Below, piece after piece: positions 29,388 to 39,845 of a stretch of DNA of 64,000 bases (the stretch's first letter is position 1; the number at the start of each line of letters is the position of its first letter). This DNA is from Saprospiraceae bacterium (GTDB lineage: Bacteria > Bacteroidota > Bacteroidia > Chitinophagales > Saprospiraceae). The notes beneath the pieces were generated by a model. The model was not told the origin of the DNA and did not search any database. It was given only the letters and a program-made list of their open reading frames with translations. The DNA is taken from positions 1 to 64,000 of the forward strand of contig JADKCF010000016.1 of NCBI GenBank assembly GCA_016714765.1, read 5' to 3'. The position numbers and the translations under genes are program-made.

Positions 29388-31160
29388 CTATTCTATCTTA
29401 GACCACAGACGATACATACTCCATGCTGACACTACTGCCACACCTGTAGCCAGCACTGTATTGGCTATCTGTCCGTAAATAAGGTACCCCATCCCAAACA
29501 ATAAAGCATACACTCCGGCACATCCCAGAAACATCATCAGAATCTCCGACGATAGCCGTCCCGTCCTGGTATGCTCATCCGTGATGGCACCCTCATTGAT
29601 CCCCTGCTGTACTACCGGCTGCCACCCCATAGCATGAGGGCGGATAGTCTTAAAAAACCTGATCAGCACTTGTCTGTCGGTTGGTTTTGTAAGCCATGCT
29701 GTGGCTAACCAGGCAATTGTTGTCACCAATACACCAGCTATGAGCTTTTCATGGTCAGCCAGTTGGTCCCCTACTACAAACTCCATACCCAGTGCTACTA
29801 AAAATGATACTACCATAGCCACAATCTCACACATGGCATTGATTCTCCACCAAAACCATCGTAGTATAAACAATAAGCCGGTACCTGCACCTATTTGCAA
29901 TAATATGTTGAAAGCCTGAAGCGCATTGGTAAGCACTAGTGCAAACAACGCTGCAAGCACCATCAGCACTATGGTTGAAATTCTTCCTACCATCACCAGT
30001 TGGCTTTCTGATGCCTCAGGCTTCAAAAACCTCTGATATACATCATTGACTACATATGAGCTACCCCAGTTGAGGTGAGTGCTGATAGTAGACATCAGCG
30101 CAGCGATCAATGCAGCTATGACCAGCCCCATCAATCCGGCTGGCAAATAGGACAGCATTGCTGAAAATGCCAGGTCATCTTTCACAAAACTGGGATCCAT
30201 ATCGGGAAAAGCAGTCTGTATGGACTCTACTGTTGGGAAAACTATCATGGACGCCAGAGCTATCAGTATCCACGGCCAGGGCCTCAGTGCGTAATGGGCT
30301 ACATTAAAAAACAAGGTGGCAATAATCGCATTTTTTTCATCTTTGGCAGATAGCATTCGTTGTGCTATATACCCACCACCACCAGGCTCAGCTCCCGGGT
30401 ACCATACACTCCACCACTGTACAGCAAGCGGGATGATCAGCAAAGGTACAAGGACTTCCATATTGTTTAAGTCAGGCAAAAAACTAAGCTTGGGCTGCAC
30501 AGCACTGTGAGAAAGCAGCTGGCTCAAGCCTCCTATTTCCGGCATATTGACTATGTATATACTGGCCCAAACCATGCCTATCATAGCAATGATAAACTGA
30601 AAAAAATCTGTATATATCACCCCCTTAAAACCACCTATCGAAGAGTAGATAACAGTGATGACAGATACCGTCAAAACTGTTGTGACGGGTGGCAAACCCA
30701 ATAAGATACCACCTATCTTGATGCCTGCCAGCATCACCGTAGCCATAATCATTACATTGAAAAACACCCCAAGATAGATAGCCCTGAATCCCCTCAGAAA
30801 TCTGGCCTGGACTCCGCTATATCTCATCTCATAAAACTCCAAATCTGTAGTGATGCCTGACCTGCGCCACAACTTAGCATATACAAATACGGTAAGCATG
30901 CCCGTCAGCAAAAATGCCCACCAAGCCCAGTTTCCTGCCACTCCATTATTTCTTACTATATCTGTCACCAGATTGGGTGTGTCAGCCGAAAAGGTAGTAG
31001 CCACCATAGAGACTCCCAGCAACCACCACGACATACTCCGTCCACCTAAAAAAAACTCAGAACTGCTGCTACCTGCTTTTTTTGACACCAGGACACCTAT
31101 CAGCATCGTGAGAATAAAAAACAAGGCTATAATAATCCAGTCAATATTTGATAATTGCAT
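29388..31160 (-). CDS. Sodium:solute symporter (SSS family)
   Basis: A 590-residue protein with about 13-14 membrane helices, beginning MQLSNIDWIIIALFFILTML. Family features include SSEFFLGGRSMSWWLLGVSM, TTFSADTPNLVTDIV, and GGFKGVIYTDFFQFIIAMIG. The WWAFLLTG and GGGGYIAQRMLSAKDE stretches suit the larger sugar or amino-acid branch. It would use the sodium gradient to import a small solute across the inner membrane. The substrate cannot be named; the amino-sugar locus lies 4 kb away, so sugars are possible. It stands alone. Confidence 0.88.
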   Translation of the reverse strand: MQLSNIDWIIIALFFILTMLIGVLVSKKAGSSSSEFFLGGRSMSWWLLGVSMVATTFSADTPNLVTDIVRNNGVAGNWAWWAFLLTGMLTVFVYAKLWRRSGITTDLEFYEMRYSGVQARFLRGFRAIYLGVFFNVMIMATVMLAGIKIGGILLGLPPVTTVLTVSVITVIYSSIGGFKGVIYTDFFQFIIAMIGMVWASIYIVNMPEIGGLSQLLSHSAVQPKLSFLPDLNNMEVLVPLLIIPLAVQWWSVWYPGAEPGGGGYIAQRMLSAKDEKNAIIATLFFNVAHYALRPWPWILIALASMIVFPTVESIQTAFPDMDPSFVKDDLAFSAMLSYLPAGLMGLVIAALIAALMSTISTHLNWGSSYVVNDVYQRFLKPEASESQLVMVGRISTIVLMVLAALFALVLTNALQAFNILLQIGAGTGLLFILRWFWWRINAMCEIVAMVVSFLVALGMEFVVGDQLADHEKLIAGVLVTTIAWLATAWLTKPTDRQVLIRFFKTIRPHAMGWQPVVQQGINEGAITDEHTRTGRLSSEILMMFLGCAGVYALLFGMGYLIYGQIANTVLATGVAVVSAWSMYRLWSKIE

Positions 31161-31305
31161 CTTGATTTTGTTTTGATGGTCTAAAGTTAATTTTTATTAT
31201 TTATTTACGAAATAATTCCATCAAACTTTAATAGCTATACTCCGAAATAGTGGTGATTCTATTCAGATATTTATACAACTACTGACCCTATAAATTCTGC
31301 TATGT

Positions 31306-33846
31306 TTAACTTCCTTCCTTTCTCAGGACCTCAAGTGGAGGGCTGCTGACGATATCCCGGCTATTGAGCATGCCGATGACAACAGTGATAGTTACTATGC
31401 CGACTATGATACCCACTACAGGCCACCATGCAATCTGATAATCAAGTTTGAGCTGGAATTTTGTAACCAAAAAACTCGATAACACCGCAATAAAAACGCC
31501 GGTACCTGCAGACAAAAATCCCAGGAAAGCATATTCCGTAGCATTTATCTTTATTATCTGCGATCTGGTGGCACCTATAGTCCTAAGCAATATACTTTCT
31601 TTTAGCCTCTGATATTTGCTAAGAAGGAGCGAGCTGATCAGCACTATCATACCAGTCAAAAGACTGAATATTGCCATAAACCTAATCACAAAGGATACTT
31701 TTTTAAGGATGTCATTGACTGATTGGAGGATGGTCGTCAGGTCTACCACCGACACATTTGGGAACGCTTTGACCACTTCCGTTCTGTATTTGGACATAGT
31801 GGAGTTGTCCGGTGTCTTGGTGACCACCACCTGAAATTGTGGTGCTTTCTCCAGAACACCGGTAGGGAAAATAATAAAAAACCTTGTAGATAAGTTTCTG
31901 AATTCAATCTCTCTCAAACTGCCTACATAGGTCACTATTCGCGTACCTTGGACATTAAAAACTATCTCATCACCTATTTCTGCATCCATAGCATCAGCAA
32001 AGGTTGTACCCAGCGACACAAATATACTGTCTCCTTCGTTGTTGTACTTCCTTAGTTTGCCTGAGACCAGCTTTTCGTCATCTGATATAGTGTCTCTATA
32101 AGATACCCGGGCTTCTCTGTTGACTGCCCATCTTTCCGCCGTCATTAGGGAGTCAGCCAGCCATTGTGCCTTGGTTCTACCCTTCCAGCCATCGATTTTC
32201 ATGGTGACGACAGGTACCTCCTGTATGACAGGTAGTCCAGATGCCAGTGTAAGTTTTTTCAGGTCATCCATCTGATTGGTTTCGATACCATATAGTATCA
32301 TATTGGGCTGCTTGCCTGCATCCATCATCGAGACGTTATTAAGAAGCAGGCTTTGCAAGATCATCAGTGTAGTCAGCACCGCTGTTCCCATTCCTATAGT
32401 GACCATGATGGTTTGGGTTTGATTATCCGGTCTGAAGAGATTGGAAAGTCCCTGTCGGGTGACAAAACCAGCATTGGAAGGTATAGATTTTCTAAGCATT
32501 GTGATGATGAGTGAAGACAAACCGCTCAATATTAAATAAGATACAATAATCCCTGCTACAAATGCCAAACTGGTCAGGAAAGATGAGGTCAACAACCATA
32601 AAAAACCAATTAATACAATACCTATGATAACCAGAATACCTGTTTTCAGGTAGTCGAATGCGCCTGAGGATGCTTCTGTTTCTACTCTCAATGTACGCAA
32701 AGGACTGATATTGCGGATACTTACCAAGGGTAGTAATGCAAATAAGGTGGTCACAGAAATCCCCAGGAAAAATCCTTCTGAAATGGCTTTGGGGGACAAG
32801 GCATTATTGACAGTAACAGGTATAAAATCCTTTAGGATGACAGGTAATGCACTCTGTATCAGCACTCCTGTCAAAACTCCCATGATGACTCCTATCAATC
32901 CCAATGCTACAATCTGAATAAAATATACCAAAAAGGCATCCATTGGCTTCATACCCAGACATCTCAGCAGTGCTATCGAGTTGGTCTTGGACCTGACATA
33001 TATCATTACACTCGAAGCCACACCTATGCACCCAAGCAACAAGGCGACTATTGCCACAAGATTGAGAAAATAATTGAGAAAACTAAAAGCTTTATTTAGA
33101 TTTTCTTTTCTGGACTCCACTGTTTCAACTCTTAGCTGATCAGACTTAAAAAGGCTTTTTCTGTCTTTTTTCCATTTTTCTATATTGAATCCTTCAGGTA
33201 CCTTGTAATAGTATGCGTAATTTATCAGACTTCCCGGCTGCACCAGGCCGGTACTGTCCAGCGATGTCAAATTGATATAGATAGCTGGTGCTACTGCAGA
33301 TGCCATACCTACACTCCCTACTGACCCGTCCAGTTTTCCCTGGATCATAAACATCATTTTGCCTATCCGAATAGAATCACCGGACTGCAAGCCATGCTGC
33401 AGCATCAGACCTCTGTCTACCAGCGCAAACGGACCAGACCTGAAGGTCGTAGCTGCTTCGGCCGGCTCAGCCTTTATTTTACCATAAAACGGAAAATTAC
33501 CTTCCAGGGCTTTGAGTCGTACAAATTGCGATTCGTCTGTTTTAGGGATGTAAGCCATAGAAAGCATCTCCATCTCCCTTGCCCTTTCGGCCGGCAAAGA
33601 GTCCAGTACTCTCAGTATACCGGCTTCAGCGGGCCTGTTGCCGGAAGCTGCAAGATCTGCCCCCAGCAAAGTAGCCGCTTCTTTGTCTATCTCATTACGG
33701 AGATTATAATTGAATGAATTGATGGCTACCAGTGCTGCCACTCCCAGGACTATAGAAGACATAAATAGCACCAGTTTGGATCGGTTTTTACGGCTATCTC
33801 TGTAAGCTGTCTGTATCAGAAAAGAAAAATTCGACATGTATTTCAA
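31306..33846 (-). CDS. ABC transporter permease, FtsX/YbbP-like
   Basis: An 846-residue membrane protein with two FtsX-type modules. Helices lie at the N-terminus (LVLFMSSIVLGVAALVAI), near the middle (LVAIVALLLGCIGVASSV), and in the last 130 residues (MAIFSLLTGMIVLISSLLLS). A large periplasmic region follows the first helix. Length and layout match E. coli YbbP. The start overlaps the ATPase stop as ATGA. With the ATPase and the divergent SGNH hydrolase it reproduces the tesA-ybbA-ybbP set. The exported substrate is unknown. Confidence 0.88.
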   Translation of the reverse strand: MKYMSNFSFLIQTAYRDSRKNRSKLVLFMSSIVLGVAALVAINSFNYNLRNEIDKEAATLLGADLAASGNRPAEAGILRVLDSLPAERAREMEMLSMAYIPKTDESQFVRLKALEGNFPFYGKIKAEPAEAATTFRSGPFALVDRGLMLQHGLQSGDSIRIGKMMFMIQGKLDGSVGSVGMASAVAPAIYINLTSLDSTGLVQPGSLINYAYYYKVPEGFNIEKWKKDRKSLFKSDQLRVETVESRKENLNKAFSFLNYFLNLVAIVALLLGCIGVASSVMIYVRSKTNSIALLRCLGMKPMDAFLVYFIQIVALGLIGVIMGVLTGVLIQSALPVILKDFIPVTVNNALSPKAISEGFFLGISVTTLFALLPLVSIRNISPLRTLRVETEASSGAFDYLKTGILVIIGIVLIGFLWLLTSSFLTSLAFVAGIIVSYLILSGLSSLIITMLRKSIPSNAGFVTRQGLSNLFRPDNQTQTIMVTIGMGTAVLTTLMILQSLLLNNVSMMDAGKQPNMILYGIETNQMDDLKKLTLASGLPVIQEVPVVTMKIDGWKGRTKAQWLADSLMTAERWAVNREARVSYRDTISDDEKLVSGKLRKYNNEGDSIFVSLGTTFADAMDAEIGDEIVFNVQGTRIVTYVGSLREIEFRNLSTRFFIIFPTGVLEKAPQFQVVVTKTPDNSTMSKYRTEVVKAFPNVSVVDLTTILQSVNDILKKVSFVIRFMAIFSLLTGMIVLISSLLLSKYQRLKESILLRTIGATRSQIIKINATEYAFLGFLSAGTGVFIAVLSSFLVTKFQLKLDYQIAWWPVVGIIVGIVTITVVIGMLNSRDIVSSPPLEVLRKEGS

Positions 33847-34544
33847 TTTATAGCAGTAGCAGGATCATTTTTTAAATCAGATACAATATGTCCTGATCTG
33901 AGCTTGATGATACGCCCGGTCCTGGATGCAAGATCCGGATTGTGCGTGACGATGATAAGTGTTGTACCATAATCTTTATTCAGGTCAAACATCAGTGACT
34001 CTACTGTAGCTCCTGTATCTCCATCCAGATTGCCTGTCGGTTCGTCTGCAAATAAAATCTTTGGTTTATTGATAAATGCTCTTGCAAGTGCCACACGTTG
34101 TTGCTCGCCACCCGAGAGCTGTGTCGGATAGTGTGTCATTCTATCTTTGAGTCCCACGCGCTCCAAGAGCCTTTCGGCTTCTGCTTCAGCACCTTTGATG
34201 CCTTGCAATTCCAGAGGAAGCATGACGTTTTCGAGAGCAGTAAGACTGGGTAACAACTGAAAATTTTGGAAAATAAATCCGATATGTTTATTCCTGAGAA
34301 TGGCCCTTTGGTCTTCAGTCAACGGATTTACTACAGTTCCTAATAATGTGATTTGCCCGGATGTAGGATTGTCCAAGGCTGCACAAAGTCCCATGAGCGT
34401 AGTTTTACCGCTGCCCGAAGGTCCGGTAATCGCCACCGTTTCTCCCTCTTCTATGCTGATATTGATATCCTGAAGGACAGAAAGTTGTCTCTGACCGCTG
34501 GTATACTGCATAGAAAGTTGTTCCACTTTCAAAATTGCTGCCAT
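33843..34544 (-). CDS. ABC transporter ATP-binding protein, YbbA/LolD-like
   Basis: A 233-residue ATPase. Walker A is GPSGSGKTT (residues 41-49), Q loop IFQNFQLLPSL, signature LSGGEQQRVALARAF, Walker B ILFADEPTGNLD, H loop VTHNPD. The sequence is typical of the MacB/LolD group that powers FtsX-type permeases. It is coupled to the permease by a four-base overlap. Its own start is 68 bases from the divergent SGNH hydrolase start, so the promoters are shared. The pair probably moves lipids or lipoproteins out of the inner membrane. Confidence 0.92.
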   Translation of the reverse strand: MAAILKVEQLSMQYTSGQRQLSVLQDINISIEEGETVAITGPSGSGKTTLMGLCAALDNPTSGQITLLGTVVNPLTEDQRAILRNKHIGFIFQNFQLLPSLTALENVMLPLELQGIKGAEAEAERLLERVGLKDRMTHYPTQLSGGEQQRVALARAFINKPKILFADEPTGNLDGDTGATVESLMFDLNKDYGTTLIIVTHNPDLASRTGRIIKLRSGHIVSDLKNDPATAIN

Positions 34545-34611
34545 ATTTTTAATTTTTTATAAACACTTTTATTTGATGAACCGTTACATTGAAGTATATA
34601 AATATAAATCC

Positions 34612-35346
34612 ATGACAACAATACGTCCACACAACACATTTTTCGATAACATAACGACTATATTCGTATTATGTTTCATTATCGTGATGGGTAATTCATG
34701 TAAATCAAAACAGGAATCAGGTGTACAAGTTGACAACAACACATGGAAAAACGACCAATCTGCCAAAGAGACTAACATAAGTCAGCAAAAATCTGATTTA
34801 AAGCATATTTTGTTTTTTGGGAATAGCCTCACCGCAGGGTACGGTCTGGATGAAAACCAGTCATTTCCAGCACTGATTCAACAAAGGCTTGATAGCTTGG
34901 GATTAAATTATCTTTCTATCAATGCAGGGCTTAGTGGGGAGACGAGTTCGGGTGGTAAAAACCGAATAGAATGGGTGCTGAAACAAAAAGTTGATGTATT
35001 TGTACTCGAACTCGGTGCCAATGACGTCCTCAGAGGATTGGACCTTAGTGAAACCGAAGCGAATCTGAGAGCTATTTTAGATAAAGTAAAAACTGCAAAC
35101 CCCGAGGTGAAGTTCATTTTAGCTGGAATGCACGCTCCTCCCAACATGGGAAGTGATTATACTAAAAAATTTGGAGCCATCTATCCAAAACTTGCCAAAG
35201 ACTATAATGCAGCTTTGATTCCATTTTTATTAGAAAATGTAGCGACGGTACCATCTCTCAATTTGGAAGATGGCAAACACCCCAATGCTGCAGGGCAGTA
35301 CATAGTCAGAGAAAATGTATGGCAAGTGCTGAAAGGACTATTGTAG
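34612..35346 (+). CDS. SGNH hydrolase lipoprotein, TesA-like arylesterase
   Basis: A lipoprotein signal (TIFVLCFIIVMGNSC) is followed by the SGNH fold. Block I is FFGNSLTAGYG with Ser; block II is NAGLSGETSSGG with Gly; block III is ELGANDVLRG with Asn; block V is LEDGKHPNAAGQ with Asp and His. TesA-like enzymes hydrolyse short esters and lysophospholipids. The ATG at 34612 is preferred to 34573 because it puts the signal at the start. It is divergent from ybbA/ybbP homologues, with which TesA is genomically linked across bacteria. Confidence 0.9.
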   Translation: MTTIRPHNTFFDNITTIFVLCFIIVMGNSCKSKQESGVQVDNNTWKNDQSAKETNISQQKSDLKHILFFGNSLTAGYGLDENQSFPALIQQRLDSLGLNYLSINAGLSGETSSGGKNRIEWVLKQKVDVFVLELGANDVLRGLDLSETEANLRAILDKVKTANPEVKFILAGMHAPPNMGSDYTKKFGAIYPKLAKDYNAALIPFLLENVATVPSLNLEDGKHPNAAGQYIVRENVWQVLKGLL

Positions 35347-35370
35347 AGTTTTATTTTCTCCTGAATTAAA

Positions 35371-36487
35371 TCAGAACTTTTTGGAGTAGGTTTTTAATAC
35401 CTTCCAATGTGCGTCTGTCATGGCACCCAAATCGAACAAGGCAATGCCTGAACTCCCACCATCTCTTGACATGTGCAAGGTAAGCATCATCACATCAGAT
35501 GCCACTGAAGGTATAAAAAGACCACTGTAGACAGGTTTGGAATTCTGAAGCCTGGCTATTGCCTTTGAGTATGCTCTTTGATAAAATCGATGTCCTTGTT
35601 GTAAAAATTGTGGTACAACATAGGTAAAAATCCATCAAGGTGCCACTTGTGCCATTCCTGTCGCACACTTTCCCAATTGGGAAAAACTGCGGCCGTAATT
35701 TGTTTATCGTATTTTTGGCTTCAGGCACTAGCAGGTCATTGACCAGTGATGTGATACTATCTCTTCTGAACTGCATCCATTCCTGATGGGTAGAAGGCTC
35801 TTTTAGATCAATAAGCGGATCTATACCTGATATAGCTTTGAAGGCAGCTCTGCAATGTGGTGAGTATGAATAATCGTACTGTGGATATTCCTTGTCCTGA
35901 AGGATATGGTATGTAGGTTGGAGCCCGTCCGCAAGAATGACATCCGGTAGCCTTACATAATCCAGATGGATACCGTCGATTTCATTTATTTGAGCCAGAG
36001 ATGCTACATTTTTTGTGATAAACTCTCTCACCTCAGGATGACAAGGACAGAGAAACTTATAATAGTTTACATAAGCCGGATGTGTATGGGCTGGTTGGCC
36101 CAATCCATTGTATGCAAACCAATCTGGATGAGCTGAAATAATCTCCTGAGCATTACAAGGCATTGTCCACATCCACGCATGAAACTCTAAGCCTAATGAT
36201 TTACAGATTGGAAGAACTAAATCTGTGACATTGGCCTTCATAGGCAACTGTCCACCCTCATAGTAGGTGTCTGTCCCATTGTAGATTTCCAATAAGAGCG
36301 CATCAATGCCAGATTCTTTGGCTTTAGTAAGTTTTCTTTTCCAATCATCTTCTTTCCAGCTGGTATTAGGACGTGCCCAAATCCAGTTTTTAGGTTTTGG
36401 AGATGATCCGAAAATATAAAAAGGATCTAATATAGTAGAACCTGCAGTCGCAATCATGAGATTTTTAATGAAAGTACGTTTTTGCAT
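35371..36487 (-). pseudogene. Family 10-like (GHL10) glycoside hydrolase protein, two frameshifts
   Basis: An exported protein with a Tat-like start (MQKRTFIKNLMIATAG). The (beta/alpha)8 domain of GHL10 type shows WIWARPNTSWKEDDWKRKLT, GIDALLLEIYNGTDTYYEGG, LGLEFHAWMWTMPCNAQEII, HPEVREFITKNVASLAQINE, and IDGIHLDYVRLPDV with the characteristic D-Y-R after the beta strand. An indel near 35695 breaks the frame (AVFPNWESVRQEWHKWHLDG) and another near 35578 leads to an end KVLKTYSKKF with the stop at 35371. The substrate is unknown, though the neighbours suggest an amino-sugar polymer. Confidence 0.8.
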
Positions 36488-36553
36488 ATTTACATTTATT
36501 TATTAGCTTGCCATATCCGACCTTCATCATTGATATAAAAACATTTACGACTT

Positions 36554-37441
36554 TCACAGTATCTTTTTTTCAATGGTTTTTGCTTCTTTAATATGTGGGT
36601 TCATATCTGATTTTTGATCACCAAAAATTACTATGCCCCAGGTTTCAGGCTGATGCATAGCTACAACTCCCTGTGGTGACCAAACCCAGTTGTATTCCGC
36701 AAAAGGCTTTTTAGTTTTTGAATCTATTTTTTTCTGGTACTTCTGCTCAGTATTGTCCAGTTGCCACTGTACTCTCGAAAAATTGACTTTCCAGGCTTCT
36801 CCATGTTTGGGTGGACCATCATGAGTATTGAGTTCTTCCAGTACAGACCATGGAATAGCCATCTCTACTGTCCACCTGTCGTCTGTATCAGATGGAAAAT
36901 TGATCGTCCCATATAATTTTACACCTTTTTTGATGTCCGTAATATTCCATGTGTCTATGGCCCTACCCTTGTCTCTGTATGGCCTGCTGAGTAATAAATC
37001 CCAGATAGTCCCTAGCGCATTGATTTCTATCTCGCCATAGTGATGGGTATCACCGTCAGGATCCAAAAAAACCTCAAAATCATTTTCATGAAAAATAACC
37101 ATATCTTGTTTATCCATCGTAGCCCATAGATGCGGCTCCTTAAGCTCCGCAGCTATGTAAAGATAATTGGCATCCCAAAGCATAGCTATTTTTGTATCAT
37201 ACAATGGTTTTGGCTTGATGTCCCCTTCGATATCTACCAATTGACTGATCCAGGTTGCGGATTGCCAGGCTTTATCACGAATATCTCCATCTATGACCAT
37301 TTTATCATCAGAATTCAATTTTTGACATACATAAAATTCTGGAGCATAAGTATAACCTTCATTTTGCTGGCAAAAGGATGAAACCGTCACTAATAAACAG
37401 CTTACATAAAAGAAGCTTCTGATTACTTTTTTCTTATTCAT
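36554..37441 (-). CDS. Exported CBM9-like carbohydrate-binding protein
   Basis: A 295-residue protein with a signal peptide (MNKKKVIRSFFYVSCLLVTV) and one CBM9-like domain. Signs are DDKMVIDGDIRDKAWQSATW, TKIAMLWDANYLYIAAELKE, NDFEVFLDPDGDTHHYGEIE, RWTVEMAIPWSVLEEL, and WGIVIFG near the end. Proteins of this type bind sugars at the cell surface. It lies four bases after the GH20 gene and 66 before the GHL10-like gene, so all three are one operon. No catalytic domain. Confidence 0.85.
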   Translation of the reverse strand: MNKKKVIRSFFYVSCLLVTVSSFCQQNEGYTYAPEFYVCQKLNSDDKMVIDGDIRDKAWQSATWISQLVDIEGDIKPKPLYDTKIAMLWDANYLYIAAELKEPHLWATMDKQDMVIFHENDFEVFLDPDGDTHHYGEIEINALGTIWDLLLSRPYRDKGRAIDTWNITDIKKGVKLYGTINFPSDTDDRWTVEMAIPWSVLEELNTHDGPPKHGEAWKVNFSRVQWQLDNTEQKYQKKIDSKTKKPFAEYNWVWSPQGVVAMHQPETWGIVIFGDQKSDMNPHIKEAKTIEKKIL

Positions 37442-37445
37442 TCAT

Positions 37446-39698
37446 CTAATTCACTACTACCTCATCTACAAATAACCATGCTTTATGACCTGCTCCCTGA
37501 CTGCCTTCAGGTATCATACCATAGTTGGACGCTACAAATTTTAGGTATCTGGCTTTTGCACCTTTGATATCCAAATTTATACCGGCAATTTTACTATCGG
37601 TTTTGATATCGTTTACTTTCTTTAGTGAAGTAAATGTTTTACCATCTTCAGAAGTAAATACCTCAACACTTTTGGGAAGATAAATCCATTGCCCTTCTCC
37701 TTTAAAAAATCGGAATGATATACTATTCAACTCAGAAGACTTACCAAAATCCAAAACACCACCGGCATCTAAGCCATCAAATCCCAACCATTCCGTACCA
37801 CCATATTTTTCATCACTTCCTTTTATACCATTGATGATACTTCCGGGACCATTGCCTGAGTATTGTTTGGCAGCTTCGTTTTCAAGTGTGATGGTTGCGG
37901 TAGTGCCCAAATGTTGTTCAAAAAGCAAATTAAAAGGTTTGCCCATTCTACCATTTTTCCCTGCAACAAAATTGTAATTACCTGACTGAGCCAGTACCAA
38001 CGGATTAGTCAGGTCCATCTTTTTAGTTTGTCCTTTGTCTGCAGAGTATTGTATTTCTGCTCCTTCAGGCAACACAAAACTTATGGTTACGGGTTTGCCC
38101 TCACCAGCTTTGACGACAGGCTTCAAATCATACAGATGAAAAGCCATGTTAGCCCCTTTTGCCTTCCAGTAATCATTGTGACTTATGTACCTTGGCAAAA
38201 AAGCTGCATAATCCTTTTTCCTGCTCCAGAGTGCCTCTGACATAGCCATCCCACGTGCATATACCATGTACTCCACACCTGAATATTCCTTGATGTATTC
38301 ACTCCAGAGATTGGACTGTCCACCTAGGATATATTTTCTTTTATCTTCAGCCAGTGAATCAGGTATAGGTTCCCAACTATACACTTTATCCACCGTGGTG
38401 TAACCACCAATGGCTAATGGCTCATCCGGCGATTCAGACTGATAATGGTCAAAATAACAGTGTGTGCCGGGTGTCATGATCACATCATGGTTTTGTCTTG
38501 CCGCTGCTATACCTCCTTCTATGCCTCTCCATGACATGACAGTCGCATTGGGAGCCAGACCACCTTCGAGTATCTCATCCCAGCCGATGATTTGTTTGCC
38601 CTTGCTGTTGATATATTTTTCCATACGCTGTATAAAATAACTCTGTAGCCCATGTTCGTCTTTAAGGTTTTCTTTTTTGATAAGTTGCTGGCAAAAGGCG
38701 CTTCGTTTCCATGCTTCTTTAGGACATTCATCACCACCGATGTGGATATATTTACCCGGAAAAAGAGTGATGACCTCGTCGATGACATCTTCTAGAAACT
38801 TAAAAGTCACTTCATTGGGACAAAAGACATCCTCAAATACACCCCATTTGGTTGCAACTTCATATTTTTTATTTTCACATCCCAACTCAGGATAAGCGGC
38901 CAAAGCTGCTTGTGCATGGCCAGGCATCTCTATCTCAGGGATGACATTGATATTTCTAGCCGTGGCATAAGCAACGATATCTTTTACTTCTTCATGTGTA
39001 TAAAATCCACCATATCTTTTGCCGTCATACTTTTGTGGTTCGTCATTGTAGTGCCCGATAAGCGTTTCTTTTCTGTAAGCTGCTACTTCCTGAAGTTTTG
39101 GATATTTTTTGATTTCGATTCGCCATCCCTGATCTTCTGTAAGGTGCCAATGGAAATTATTAAATTTGTAATATGCCATATAGTCCAGATATTTTTTTAC
39201 TTCACCGACACTAAAGAAGTGCCTGCCCACATCGAGGTGCATACCTCGATATCCGAATTTCGGACTGTCTTCTATGACCACCTGAGGCAATGGAAATCCA
39301 TGGTGCGCCAATATTTGTGCAAGGCTGACCATGCCATACTGCATACCTGTCTTACCACTTGCTGAGATAATGATGCTGTCCTTTTTGATCTCCAAACGAT
39401 ACCCTTCCTTTTCCAGTTCAGGAAAACTCCGGTATTGAACATTGGCTTCCTTCTGAGTTACCCAAGAAACATTTTTATTATCTCCGAATAGCTGAGTGAA
39501 GTACTCAGACTTCATATCAACTGCTAAGAAAATTTTAAGCTGACTGATATCTGATGGAGTCCCTGAACTTTGTACATTGTTGGGAGCAGGAATTATGTTC
39601 AGTCCCTGATTTTTTTCTGAAAGACGCTTTGGCTTTTCCGTACAGGACACTATTACGGTCATGGCCAACCAAGTCATTAAAAAGATTCTGATATTCAT
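37446..39698 (-). CDS. Beta-N-acetylhexosaminidase, GH20, lipoprotein
   Basis: A 750-residue enzyme that removes terminal GlcNAc or GalNAc. A lipoprotein signal (MTWLAMTVIVSC) is followed by a GH20b domain (to about 150) and the catalytic domain: GMHLDVGRHFF, HWHLTEDQGWRIEI, PEIEMPGHAQAALAAYPELG, and YIHIGGDECPK with catalytic Asp323-Glu324, then QIIGWDEILEGGL and MSWRG. The C-terminus has a short sheet domain and an F5/8-type-C-like domain (GGVLDFGKSSELNSISFRFF). It supplies monosaccharide to the MFS and NagB route. First of a three-gene operon. Confidence 0.93.
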   Translation of the reverse strand: MNIRIFLMTWLAMTVIVSCTEKPKRLSEKNQGLNIIPAPNNVQSSGTPSDISQLKIFLAVDMKSEYFTQLFGDNKNVSWVTQKEANVQYRSFPELEKEGYRLEIKKDSIIISASGKTGMQYGMVSLAQILAHHGFPLPQVVIEDSPKFGYRGMHLDVGRHFFSVGEVKKYLDYMAYYKFNNFHWHLTEDQGWRIEIKKYPKLQEVAAYRKETLIGHYNDEPQKYDGKRYGGFYTHEEVKDIVAYATARNINVIPEIEMPGHAQAALAAYPELGCENKKYEVATKWGVFEDVFCPNEVTFKFLEDVIDEVITLFPGKYIHIGGDECPKEAWKRSAFCQQLIKKENLKDEHGLQSYFIQRMEKYINSKGKQIIGWDEILEGGLAPNATVMSWRGIEGGIAAARQNHDVIMTPGTHCYFDHYQSESPDEPLAIGGYTTVDKVYSWEPIPDSLAEDKRKYILGGQSNLWSEYIKEYSGVEYMVYARGMAMSEALWSRKKDYAAFLPRYISHNDYWKAKGANMAFHLYDLKPVVKAGEGKPVTISFVLPEGAEIQYSADKGQTKKMDLTNPLVLAQSGNYNFVAGKNGRMGKPFNLLFEQHLGTTATITLENEAAKQYSGNGPGSIINGIKGSDEKYGGTEWLGFDGLDAGGVLDFGKSSELNSISFRFFKGEGQWIYLPKSVEVFTSEDGKTFTSLKKVNDIKTDSKIAGINLDIKGAKARYLKFVASNYGMIPEGSQGAGHKAWLFVDEVVVN

Positions 39699-39845
39699 GC
39701 TAATTCTGTTTGCATTTGGCTTTAAAGAATGAATTATTCGTAAAAATATTTAGGCGTGTTTTCACTTACCTGAATCAAAGATATGTTACATATACTAATG
39801 AGTAAAATGTTATGTGGATAAAGTGAATAAAACTATACAAAAAAA

